Of a stretch of 12,931 nt of DNA, positions 1 to 6,764 are shown piece after piece; within the stretch, counting starts at the first letter, position 1, and the number at the start of each line of letters is the position of its first letter. Made by a program: the position numbers and the translations under genes. The notes below the pieces were generated by a model. That model had not been told where the DNA came from, searched no databases, and saw only the letters and a list, made by a program, of their open reading frames with translations. The stretch spans positions 1-12,931 of the forward strand of contig VBHI01000117.1 in assembly GCA_005881495.1 (NCBI GenBank). The letters are read 5' to 3'. Source of the DNA: Chloroflexota bacterium (lineage in GTDB: Bacteria; Chloroflexota; Ktedonobacteria; Ktedonobacterales; Ktedonobacteraceae).

Positions 1-1343
1 CTGTCTTGCCGCAGCACCAGATTCCAGCCTGTCGGAGGGGTGATCACATTGCCTGCTGGGTGAACGATCACATGGGCGACCATGACATCACCGCTGGTTG
101 TTCCTGCCGGGAGCCCGATGGTGAGGGTTGAGTCTCCCTGGCCATTATTGCCTATAGCTGCTGCTCGAAGCGAAATACTCCCTGTTGGTGGTGTAGGGGT
201 AGGCGTGGGCGTGGCTGTCGAACTGGTAATAGTAAAAGAATCAGTAAAATTATTAGGAGCGGTGGAGCCCGTAAAATTCGCAGAAACAGTCAATTGATCG
301 GAAGATACGGTAAACTTAGTAAGCCCATTTGTTGGGTTTACGTTGTTCCCCATCCACTTAGCAAAGTAGCCGGTATCTCCATCGCAGAGGTTAAGAGTAT
401 GGAGTCCTTCTCCAGCAGTGCCTACAATAACAACTACGGGTCCCGAACCTTGTGTGTAACTTCCTGTTGAACCATCATTGACGACACAATTGCTATTGTA
501 TGTTCCTACTTGAATAGCAGTACAAGTTGGGCCATTTAAAGCGAGTTGTTTACTTCTCTGGTAATCATGGTCATGTGCTTGCAAGATAAGATCAACTTTT
601 TTACTGACCAGCAGGTTTAAGAGATCATTTCCTATATCACAAGGCGCGATACCCATGCTAATACAGACTTTATGCATGCCAACAATCACCCACTTGATGC
701 CTGCCGCACGTGCACTATCAATAGTATTTGCCACCCAGTTGTAGTGTGTTGTTCCAGCTGCGTATGAATACGATCCTCCATTTGTAAAAGTGAGATTTGG
801 GGAGATCATAACAAAGCGTGCGATCGGGGAAGAGGCAGGATAATCAAAGTAGTATTCTTTCCCGTACGTTCCTACTCCTCCTAACCTGTTAGGAAGACAC
901 TGAGTAAAATTATCTATCAGTCCGTCTTGAGCCTCTCCTCCATCTTCATGGTTACCGGAAAGAAGTTCAAATGGAAAGGTGCTGCTCACACGACTTTTCA
1001 CATACGAACACCAGTTTGATTCAGGCGCGATCTCTGAGTAGCTGAGGTCTCCTATAGCTAGATGGAATTGACTACCAGACTGTGCAATAAGATCAAGTGC
1101 TGTCGAAGTGTTACTATTTCCTCCGATATCCCCCCCTGCTGTAAAGGAAAAACTTGTAGACGTAGTAGCTGCTTTAAGATTTGGTAAAAACTGATTTGGA
1201 ATAAATAATGGTATAGATAGTATTATAATAAAAATGAAAGAGAAGAAATATTTATTTGTATATTTCGCTCGCAATGAGAAAAATTTCATATTGCTGTGGA
1301 ACGATTTCTTATTATTTGTATCTGTAACATGTAGGTTATTCAT
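1..1343 (-). CDS. Secreted calcineurin-like metallophosphoesterase, 3' end outside window
   Basis: The reading frame is open from ATG at 1343 to the window edge (447 codons, no stop). Residues about 32-51 form a hydrophobic signal or anchor segment after a polar, basic N-region. Metallophosphoesterase metal-site motifs follow in order: GGDIGG (D72), GDLSYSE (D99), GNHE (N131, H132), GMHK (H224) and AHDHDY (H257, H259). This matches the purple-acid-phosphatase-like branch, which hydrolyses phosphomonoesters with a two-metal centre. A Thr-Pro linker (378-386) leads to a second domain of the kind repeated in secreted Chloroflexota proteins (PAGTTSGDVMVAHV, then PTGWNLV). The start at 1343 is preferred over the in-frame ATG at 1289 because AGAAGAG lies 8 nt upstream of it, while 1289 has no Shine-Dalgarno. 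Substrate unknown; probably extracellular. Confidence 0.9.
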   Translation of the reverse strand, partial: MNNLHVTDTNNKKSFHSNMKFFSLRAKYTNKYFFSFIFIIILSIPLFIPNQFLPNLKAATTSTSFSFTAGGDIGGNSNTSTALDLIAQSGSQFHLAIGDLSYSEIAPESNWCSYVKSRVSSTFPFELLSGNHEDGGEAQDGLIDNFTQCLPNRLGGVGTYGKEYYFDYPASSPIARFVMISPNLTFTNGGSYSYAAGTTHYNWVANTIDSARAAGIKWVIVGMHKVCISMGIAPCDIGNDLLNLLVSKKVDLILQAHDHDYQRSKQLALNGPTCTAIQVGTYNSNCVVNDGSTGSYTQGSGPVVVIVGTAGEGLHTLNLCDGDTGYFAKWMGNNVNPTNGLTKFTVSSDQLTVSANFTGSTAPNNFTDSFTITSSTATPTPTPTPPTGSISLRAAAIGNNGQGDSTLTIGLPAGTTSGDVMVAHVIVHPAGNVITPPTGWNLVLRQD

Positions 1344-1513
1344 ATTTTTTTCTCTTCTGCCAGGTTATCTAACCAATGTGCTAGTTCACAATGGGAACTC
1401 AGCGATACTCACGTGAAACGGATCGGCGTCAGGATGCAATTGATGAGAGAGCGTGAGCGACACGTTGAACATCGCAACAAGCGAAAGGCTCTGATAGACT
1501 ACTTTCTAATTTA

Positions 1514-1734
1514 TTATGGAAGAAATATATAGAACCTGGAAGAGCAAATCGGTAAAGATATGGTTATAACTTTAAGCCAGAGGTTAAGCTTTTCACATAA
1601 CCACTTAGCTAGTCTTCTCCTGAAAACTTCTGTCTGCCAAGAATAGGTGAGCTGTTCTGTGGTCACGCCGAACTTTCTGGTGAGGAATGTTCTCAGGAGG
1701 ATGAGGTCAGTTGCGGCTCTCGGTACAGCTACAT
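1514..1734 (-). pseudogene. Unidentified ORF remnant left of the IS1-like element
   Basis: Reading leftwards from the IS1-like element to a TAA at 1514-1516, the minus strand encodes about 70 residues of protein-like composition, including HVAVPRAATDLILLRTF, QLTYSWQTEVFRRRLAKW and LCEKLNLWLK. I do not recognise the family. The frame has no start of its own outside the IS, so it looks like the 3' end of a gene cut by the insertion. It does not look like the rest of the transposase whose N-terminus lies on the other side of the IS. Positions 1344-1513 show no gene or clear signal. It could be a chance open frame. Confidence 0.3.
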
Positions 1735-2552
1735 GGTAGTGGTCAAAAAGGGAATGCTGTGATAAAGGAAGAGGAAAAATCATGTGAGAGGTGGAATAGC
1801 TCATGGTAACAGTCACAGTTCATTGCCCGCATTGCGGAAGCGAAGACTTGAGGCGTAACGGGCAAGCCCCCAATGGAAAGCAGAAATGTCGTTGCAGAGC
1901 ATGTAAGAGGCAAAGCCGTGAAAATCCGACGCCACATGCCTACTCAGAAGAACGCCGAGAAGAGATACTGAGAGCCTATGAAGAGCGAAGTAGCCTACGA
2001 GGGTGAGAACGGACCTTTGGGGTATCACGTACCTCAGTGATGGCGTGGATAAAAAAAAGCCACAAAGCTGCCAGCGCTTCCGCGAAACGCTGATCCCTGC
2101 TGATGCGAACGATGCAGAGGCGAGGGTACTGGAATGGGATGAACGGTGGTCGTTTGTGCTGAGGAAGACGAATCAAGCCTGGATATGGATAGCTTTATGC
2201 AGAAAGACGCGTCAAGTGGTGGCGTACGCGAGTCGGGAGATCGAAGTGAAAAAACCTGCCGCCGTTTGCGGGAAGCCATTCCTCAAGCATACCGTACCGG
2301 ACAGTGCTACCCCGATTTTTGGACTGCTTGTCAGGCGGTGCTTCCAGAAAAGCAGCATACGGCGGTCGGGAAGGAACCAGGAGAAACGGCTCATGTAGAG
2401 TGCTGGAATAACACGCTGCGACAACGTTTAGCTCGTTTTGTTCGAAAAACGCTCTCTTTCTCTCAATCCCTGTTCATGCATGATGCTTGTCTGAACCTCT
2501 TTCTCCATCGCTACAACCTTGAACGGGCAGCCATTCTCATGTGAACCACTCC
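1735..2552 (+). mobile_element. Degenerate IS1-family insertion sequence (approximate ends)
   Basis: The transposase ORFs have the IS1 InsA/InsB' layout and the element is of IS1 size (about 0.8 kb). Ends are approximate. The left edge begins GGTAGTGGTCA at 1735. The reverse complement of the right edge reads GGAGTGGTTCA, ending at about 2552, exactly where similarity to another transposase starts. A second pair, ggtcaaaaaggga (1741-1753) and tcccttttgacc (2559-2570), is also inverted and would put the right end about 20 bp further out. I found no 8-9 bp target duplication, so flanking DNA has probably been rearranged since insertion. Confidence 0.6.
1803..2544 (+). pseudogene. IS1-family transposase InsA/InsB', inactivated
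   Basis: The InsA part starts at ATG 1803 with a zinc-binding CPHCG...CRCRACK motif and a helix-turn-helix ending RTFGVSRTSVMAWIKK. An in-frame TGA at 2004-2006 interrupts it between LRG and ERTFGVS. A run of eight A (2051-2058) sits where IS1 elements make a programmed -1 frameshift, and the -1 frame continues as InsB' with VLEWDERWSFVLRK (first catalytic Asp) to VVAYASRE at about 2240. There the reading moves to a third frame, GDRSEKTCRRLREAIPQAY, which fits two extra bases. This runs through DFWTAC (second Asp), the catalytic Glu in AHVECWNN and RKTLSFSQSL to TGA at 2542. ECW replaces the usual ERW. The stop and the second shift should prevent a full transposase. Confidence 0.85.
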
Positions 2553-2642
2553 CCCCTGTCCCTTTTGACCTCTTGCGCAACACGTCGGATTCGGGCAAAA
2601 TTGTTCCGACGGTTCCATCGGCTCTGATGTGTTGTTTTGCAT
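2553..2642 (-). pseudogene. N-terminal fragment of a second, different transposase
   Basis: Thirty codons from ATG 2642 read MQNNTSEPMEPSEQF and then CPNPTCCARGQKGQG. This resembles the zinc-binding start (CPNPxCxxxGxxGQGN) of a transposase group common in Chloroflexota and cyanobacteria, in which an NIxIH segment normally follows. Here similarity stops at GQG, at the boundary with the IS1-like element, and the following codons (GVVHMRM) belong to that element. No continuation was found on the other side of the IS. It is a remnant and cannot be functional. The family match is from memory of the N-terminal pattern only. Confidence 0.55.
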
Positions 2643-2735
2643 AGACACAGCATGCTCTGGACCGTCGCATTTTTCAAGCCTTTCCCCCTCTTTCACCAGT
2701 TAGTGTGGCTGTACCTGCAAAGGATAAGCTACCGT

Positions 2736-3665
2736 TTATTCAGCCTTTTTGAAGTACTCGACTGTTGCGCGAATTCCCTCTTCCAGGCTTACTGCCGCTT
2801 TCCATCCAAGGATGCGGGCCGCCTTACTGCAATCGAAGTAGGCCATATAGAGATCACCGTGTCGTTTGGGCGCTCGCACAATCTCTGGTTTGTGCCCTGT
2901 GATTTTTGCTAATGCTCGGTACAGTTCATTAACAGAAGTACCTTTCCCAGTACCCATGCACAATATCTCGTTATCAGCCTTATCAAGCGCGAGCACATGA
3001 GCTCGCGCTATATCTCCTACGTAAACGTAATCTCTCTGTTGTTCACCGTCCCAGTCAATACGGATGGGCTTGTGAGCAAGAAAACGCTTTGCGAAAATGG
3101 CTATGACACCTGCCTCGCCGTTGGGGTCCTGGCGGGGGCCATACACATTCGCATAACGAAATGCTGTGTATGCCAGGCCATGAGCCTGCTGCCAGTAGCG
3201 TAGGTAGTGTTCACCAGCCATCTTAGTGATGCCATAGGGTGACTCAGGGCACTGTGCCACCTCTTCGTCAAGGGGTAAACGTGCAGCAGTGCCGTAGGTT
3301 GCACCGGATGATGCGAAGATAATCTTGCGTGTACCAGTGCGAGTACAATTGGATAAGACATTTATTAGACCCAATATATTCACATGAGCATCAAGTATAG
3401 GATTTTTTGTTGAAACAGCTACACTGTGTTGTGCGGCTTGGTGATTAACAACATCTGGTCGTACTTCGTCGAATACATGTTCCAAACTCGCTGCATCTGT
3501 GATATCTATGCGATAGAAATGTGCTTTGGGGTTGATATTTTCTTCCTTACCTCCACCTTCTTCCCATAAATTATCTACTACAGCAACCTCGTGACCTTCC
3601 GCTATATAATAATCAACAACATGCGATCCAATTAAACCAGCTCCACCAGTAACTAATATTCTCAT
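2736..3665 (-). CDS. NAD-dependent epimerase/dehydratase (GalE-type extended SDR)
   Basis: This 309-residue protein is an extended short-chain dehydrogenase of the UDP-sugar epimerase/dehydratase group. It opens with a Rossmann motif, VTGGAGLIGSH (glycines 7, 10, 13), has D31 in VVDNL for NAD binding, SSGATYG (S119-S120) and the catalytic pair Y144-K148 in SPYGITK. RYANVYGPRQ and QQRDYVYVGDIARA are typical sugar-nucleotide epimerase segments. The likely job is interconverting or dehydrating a nucleotide sugar for cell-surface glycans; the exact sugar cannot be read. The frame can be extended to a TTG at 3674, but AAAGGG lies only 2 nt from that TTG and 11 nt from ATG 3665, and MRILVTGG is the usual family start. 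It appears monocistronic, with its own promoter upstream. Confidence 0.93.
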   Translation of the reverse strand: MRILVTGGAGLIGSHVVDYYIAEGHEVAVVDNLWEEGGGKEENINPKAHFYRIDITDAASLEHVFDEVRPDVVNHQAAQHSVAVSTKNPILDAHVNILGLINVLSNCTRTGTRKIIFASSGATYGTAARLPLDEEVAQCPESPYGITKMAGEHYLRYWQQAHGLAYTAFRYANVYGPRQDPNGEAGVIAIFAKRFLAHKPIRIDWDGEQQRDYVYVGDIARAHVLALDKADNEILCMGTGKGTSVNELYRALAKITGHKPEIVRAPKRHGDLYMAYFDCSKAARILGWKAAVSLEEGIRATVEYFKKAE

Positions 3666-3712
3666 GAAGAGCAAAACCCTTTCTTTGGACCTAATTAAAG
3701 TGTGAATTCAAA

Positions 3713-3734
3713 CGGAGTACAATGCTTTACTCCG
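3713..3734 (-). other. Stem-loop at the predicted 5' end of the epimerase mRNA
   Basis: CGGAGTA at 3713-3719 pairs with TACTCCG at 3728-3734, a perfect 7-bp stem with an 8-nt loop. The promoter at 3744-3772 predicts a transcription start near 3737, so the hairpin would begin within about three nucleotides of the mRNA 5' end. Such 5' stems often protect mRNA from decay. It could alternatively be a binding site just downstream of the promoter. Confidence 0.5.
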
Positions 3735-3743
3735 ATGTCCTCT

Positions 3744-3772
3744 ATTATAGCAGCGATATGAAATCTCATCAA
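3744..3772 (-). promoter_or_regulatory. Sigma-70-type promoter of the epimerase gene
   Basis: On the minus strand TTGATG (3772-3767) and a perfect TATAAT (3749-3744) are separated by 17 bp. Predicted start is near 3737, leaving a leader of about 72 nt before ATG 3665. Confidence 0.7.
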
Positions 3773-3846
3773 ACTAATTGCTCAAACGGGTACCGGAAGG
3801 GATGCAAGGATACGAGTTAAAATGTGAAGGTGAAGAGGAGGCTTCT

Positions 3847-3954
3847 ATGCTCCCAGCTGCGGATATCGAATGCGCTACTACTCTCCGCTATGGGAGCACA
3901 AAACAACCTACCATCAAAGTTCCATATGATAGTGCTTTGGCTTGGAAGCGTTAA
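3847..3954 (+). CDS. Possible 35-residue small ORF with a strong ribosome binding site
   Basis: AGGAGG at 3836-3841 stands 5 nt before ATG 3847, close to ideal. The frame encodes MLPAADIECATTLRYGS, then TKQPTIKVPYDSALAWKR, and stops at TAA 3952. It has no membrane segment and no family I recognise. Its last 41 bp overlap the 3' end of the convergent DUF3592-like gene. The ribosome binding site is the only real support; it may be a chance ORF or an antisense leader. Confidence 0.25.
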   Translation: MLPAADIECATTLRYGSTKQPTIKVPYDSALAWKR

Positions 3955-4231
3955 ATTTCACCGTTATGCCCTCCCCAACGTGATGTTTTGGAGGATACTT
4001 GAGGTGGGGGCTACGAAAGATGAGTGTCTGTCCGCTCTGCGTATCTGACCATTGCGCTATCACAACCCACCAGTTGCTCATCGTAGATGCTTCTACCTTG
4101 ATCTGCGTGATGGTGGCAACAACACTCTTGTTGAAGCGCCTCGCTCCTCGACTCCTGATGAGGAGAACCAAACAGATAATGATGACAAGAGTCGAGACTG
4201 ATACGGCAATAAGTACAGTTCCTATGTCCAT
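3914..4231 (-). CDS. Small DUF3592-like membrane protein
   Basis: This is a 105-residue protein with one N-terminal membrane helix (residues about 4-26), then a basic RSRGARRF stop-transfer segment and a soluble domain. The soluble part, VVATITQIKVEAS ... WWVVIAQWSDTQSG ... LIFRSP ... HVGEGITVKFNASKPKHYHMEL, follows the DUF3592 pattern of a small beta domain (variable linker, TFRSP-like strand, then a G-x-V-V-Y-P-like strand). Function is unknown for this family. AGGAGGAA lies 8 nt upstream of ATG 4231 and fixes the start. It is separated from both neighbours and probably transcribed alone; a tandem repeat lies in its upstream region. Confidence 0.75.
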   Translation of the reverse strand: MDIGTVLIAVSVSTLVIIICLVLLIRSRGARRFNKSVVATITQIKVEASTMSNWWVVIAQWSDTQSGQTLIFRSPHLKYPPKHHVGEGITVKFNASKPKHYHMEL

Positions 4232-4306
4232 ACCATCTTCCTCCTACCAGCGTACATTTAAGCATGCAAAACGGGTGACAGAGTAAGTGTACACGAATTA
4301 TGTTCC

Positions 4307-4328
4307 ATATGCTATTAATATGCTATTA
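4307..4328. repeat. Tandem 11-bp direct repeat upstream of the DUF3592-like gene
   Basis: ATATGCTATTA occurs twice with no spacer (4307-4317 and 4318-4328). It lies 76-97 bp upstream of the minus-strand start at 4231, where a promoter would be expected. One helical turn of spacing would suit a regulator dimer. An AT-rich -10-like sequence (TAATAG on the minus strand) falls inside it. Positions 4329-4477 show nothing else I can name. Confidence 0.4.
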
Positions 4329-4477
4329 AAAGAGGATTAAAAAACATCAACACCATTCTTTCCTATCTGTATCGGAGGGTTTGGAGATTATCACGCGAGT
4401 AGTAGGGGATAGGGATGGTGATTCTAAATGAGAAAGAGAAGTCGGTTTGTGGATAATTCTTTGGGGAAGGCAATGCG

Positions 4478-4513
4478 AAAGGCGCGGTATCCATCTCCAG
4501 AAGCCGCGCCTTT
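4478..4513 (-). terminator. Hairpin terminator candidate after the monooxygenase pseudogene
   Basis: AAAGGCGCGG (4478-4487) and CCGCGCCTTT (4504-4513) form a perfect 10-bp GC-rich stem with a 16-nt loop, beginning at the stop codon of the minus-strand pseudogene. The downstream U-tract is weak on the minus strand (three) and on the plus strand (four), so termination may be partial or bidirectional. Confidence 0.55.
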
Positions 4514-5561
4514 TACGCTTCGTAATCGAGTATCCACAGGGGCAGATTTAACAGCAGGTTTATAGGAACGCGCTTCAATATCGCATTTCGAGCACCGGAC
4601 GCCAGGGGATTCTTCCACTGCACAACCCGGCCCATGAGTCCTGCTATTTGCCCGTTTGACCCGTCGCGTTTCATAGAGCTTGAGGGCAGTAACGACATCC
4701 CTTTCTACTTCGAGGCAGCTTGCCAGCACCACGCCATCCTCAATAGCTTGACACCCTCCCTGACCAAAATTCGGCGTCATGGCATGGGCCGCATCGCCGA
4801 GCAGCGTTACACGCCCGCGACTCCAATGGCGTAAATGCTTATGCTCATAGACATCGTTGCGCAGTATGTGTGCCTCTTCTGTTGCCTGGATAACCCTCGG
4901 AATTGGGTCATGCCAATCATGGAACAGTTCGAGCAATTCACCCTTCCTCCCGCAAGGCTTATCCTGAGCGCCCTCGGGGACGTAGCGTTGAGCGAACCAG
5001 AATGTCCGCCCATTGGTCATGGGGGTCATGCCGAATTGGTAACCCTTGCCCCATGCCCAGGTCTCCAGCCCTGTGATATCGATGTCTGCAATGCCGCGCC
5101 AGCATGCGTACCCGACGTATTTCGGCTTTTTTGCACTGAACAACTGTGCCCGGGTGAGGGAGTGGAGGCCATCTGCGCCAATCAATACATCACCTCGTAC
5201 CTCCCGCCCGTCCACCAGGCGAGCGCACACCTGTGTTTGATCTTGCGTAACGCCTATACATGTAGCTCCCAGCTCCCAGCCTTTTGAGGAGTTCGTCGGT
5301 TCTCAAATCAGCCAGTATGTCGCCTTTCCAGGTGCTGATAGTCCCGGAAGATACTGATTTACCTATTGACTCAAGTTCCTCGGCTAAATCAAGCTTTTGT
5401 AATGCTCTCAACGCATTTATAAAAAGCGGCAAACCGGACCCTACCTCTCGCAGTTCTTCGGCTTGTTCGAGCACAGTGACGTCGATACCCACTCGCTGTA
5501 AGGCTATGGCTGCCGTAAGCCCACCGATGCCTCCGCCAATAATGATAGCTTTTGTTTGCAT
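4513..5561 (-). pseudogene. FAD-dependent monooxygenase, broken by two frame-disrupting lesions
   Basis: Three overlapping frames together make one flavoprotein hydroxylase of the PF01494 type. Frame one (ATG 5561, with AGGAGGT 8 nt upstream) has the FAD motif IIIGGGIGGLTAAIAL (G9-G14, E32) and runs to KRLGA near 5278. Frame two continues as CIGVTQDQTQV, GDVLIGADGLHS (DG motif), then RVTLLGDAAHAMTPNFGQGG (second FAD-binding motif), to YETRRVKRAN near 4648. Frame three gives IAGLMGRVVQWKNPLA ... ILKRVP ... WILDYEA and stops at 4513. The 1049-bp span is not a multiple of three and is about 30 codons shorter than usual relatives. The missing part sits between KRLGA and GATCIG, where relatives carry an HRADL-type segment. 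Relatives hydroxylate small aromatic or heterocyclic molecules with NAD(P)H. This copy is very probably dead. Confidence 0.88.
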
Positions 5562-5612
5562 ACAGCATTACCTCCTGTTTGTCCTGAACTTAATGATATC
5601 ATAGTGAATCCA

Positions 5613-5638
5613 GCGTTTCTGAAACGTTTCGGAAACGC
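5613..5638. promoter_or_regulatory. 26-bp near-perfect palindrome, candidate operator
   Basis: The two 13-bp halves, GCGTTTCTGAAAC and GTTTCGGAAACGC, are inverted repeats matching at 12 of 13 positions; each half also contains the palindrome GTTTCnGAAAC. It lies between divergent genes, 52-77 bp upstream of the monooxygenase start (5561) and 130-155 bp upstream of the methyltransferase start (5768). A -10-like TATGAT lies between it and 5561, so it would cover the -35 region of the monooxygenase promoter. The nested symmetry is typical of TetR-family operators binding two dimers. No regulator gene is in the window. Confidence 0.6.
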
Positions 5639-5767
5639 CGGATACGCTACACTTCCAACAAGGTTGATGTACAATCATTATGATAGGGACCGTCACTCTG
5701 ATCACGTTCCAACCGGTCGTGGGAAGCCTCGGCCCTCATTGCCTGAAATAGGGCAGAAGGAAGTATT

Positions 5768-6562
5768 ATGCCAGTTGATAATGAACTGTACGACCGCCTT
5801 GCCTCGACATGGTGGGACGAGAACGAGACGCTCTGCATGTTGCGCACGGTGATCAACCCTGGTCGCTTTGGCTACTTTCGGGCGGTACTCCTGGAACAGC
5901 TTAAGATCGACCCCCGCGGCAAACAGACGCTTGACGTTGGCTGTGGTGGAGGACTGTTGGCAGAGGAGTTTGCCCGGCTTGGCTGTTGCGTGACAGGTGT
6001 CGATCCGTCGGAACCCTCGCTAGTCGTCGCACGAGACCACGCACAACAGGAGGGTCTTACGATTGACTACCGCACAGGTTTTGGCGAAAGCCTTCCCTTT
6101 GCTGACGTATCCTTTGACATTGTGTACTGCTGTGATGTATTGGAGCATGTGAAGGACCTCGAGATGGTCATCTCAGAGATTGCTCGTGTACTCAAGGAAG
6201 GTGGCATCTTTTTCTACGACACCATTAATCGTACCTTCATGAGTAAGATTGTCACCATCAAACTGCTCCAGGAATGGAAGGCGACGAGTGTTATGCCGCC
6301 CAACCTCCACGATTGGAACATGTTTATCAAACCGCGAGAGCTGCAAGCACTCATGGAACGGTATAGGCTCGACCAGAAAGAAATAGTCGGGTTAGCTCCC
6401 AACATCAACCCTATTACACTCATCAATCTACTCCTTAAACTGAAACAGGGCAAACAGTCCTTCAAGGCAGCGGCATCCCAGATAAAACTCACCAAAAGGA
6501 AGGGCACATCAAATTTGTTTATGGGCTATGCGATAAAGGTTTCAGATTCAAGAAACGCTTGA
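5768..6562 (+). CDS. UbiG-like SAM-dependent methyltransferase
   Basis: The 264-residue protein is a class I methyltransferase. Motif I is TLDVGCGGGLLAEEF (residues 54-68), the ribose-binding acid is D79 in VTGVDPS, and post-motifs are GESLPFADVSFDIVYCCDVLEHV and ARVLKEGGIFFYDTINRT. The LxVGCGGGLLAE / FYDTINRT pattern resembles UbiG, which O-methylates quinone precursors, but in this setting the substrate could be another small hydroxylated molecule. Start ATG 5768 follows AGAAGGAAG at 5-nt spacing. The C-terminus after MGYAIK, where relatives usually end, carries a short tail SDSRNA. Its stop TGA shares bases with the ATG of a 50-codon ORF. It is divergent from the dead monooxygenase. Confidence 0.9.
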   Translation: MPVDNELYDRLASTWWDENETLCMLRTVINPGRFGYFRAVLLEQLKIDPRGKQTLDVGCGGGLLAEEFARLGCCVTGVDPSEPSLVVARDHAQQEGLTIDYRTGFGESLPFADVSFDIVYCCDVLEHVKDLEMVISEIARVLKEGGIFFYDTINRTFMSKIVTIKLLQEWKATSVMPPNLHDWNMFIKPRELQALMERYRLDQKEIVGLAPNINPITLINLLLKLKQGKQSFKAAASQIKLTKRKGTSNLFMGYAIKVSDSRNA

Positions 6563-6582
6563 TGAAACGGTTAAGAAACGCT
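6550..6582 (+). repeat. Direct repeat AAGAAACGCT spanning the methyltransferase stop
   Basis: AAGAAACGCT occurs at 6550-6559 and 6573-6582, a 23-bp period, with a third GAAACG between them (6564-6569). The first copy encodes the end of the methyltransferase (RNA, then stop), the second the RNA of the next ORF. Removing one 23-bp unit would fuse the two frames. GAAACG is also the core hexamer of the palindrome at 5613-5638. Confidence 0.5.
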
Positions 6583-6714
6583 CCTAAGTTTATACTCGGA
6601 TTGTTCCAGATAATAGAACATGTTATCAGAACAACAAAACAAACGCTTATTGAAAGACAGATCGCACCGATGCAAGCACTTCTAGCCTGGTTGCAATCTG
6701 CAAGAAATCAATAA
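6562..6714 (+). CDS. 50-residue small ORF overlapping the methyltransferase stop
   Basis: ATG 6562 overlaps the methyltransferase stop in TGATG, an arrangement typical of translational coupling; no separate ribosome binding site is visible. The product, MKRLRNAPKFILGLFQII ... LIERQIAPMQALLAWLQSARNQ, is basic and amphipathic, with two possible helices. I recognise no family. It fills most of the gap before the membrane-protein gene, leaving 50 bp, which supports one transcription unit. Two readings fit: a genuine small coupled protein, or the separated C-terminal end of the methyltransferase after a 23-bp duplication. The second is weakened because UbiG-like proteins normally end before this point. 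Confidence 0.4.
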   Translation: MKRLRNAPKFILGLFQIIEHVIRTTKQTLIERQIAPMQALLAWLQSARNQ

Positions 6715-6764
6715 TTGAAAATACGAGACGGCACTGTGGTGCCACTATAGAAGGAGCGTACAAC

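Noticed and set aside
82..297. Plus-strand 71-codon open frame rich in Val and Gly
   Set aside because: Antisense to the Thr-Pro linker and C-terminal domain of the phosphoesterase; its GVGVGV run mirrors the linker codons.
1234..1416. Plus-strand 60-codon hydrophobic frame
   Set aside because: Antisense to the signal-anchor region of the phosphoesterase and its leader; no ribosome binding site.
2736..3674. Epimerase start at TTG 3674
   Set aside because: The ribosome binding site would be only 2 nt away; ATG 3665 has suitable spacing and gives the usual N-terminus.
5264..5280. Tandem AGCTCCC as a possible satellite or CRISPR-like repeat
   Set aside because: Only two copies inside a coding region; better explained as the scar of a deletion. 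No CRISPR array seen anywhere in the window.
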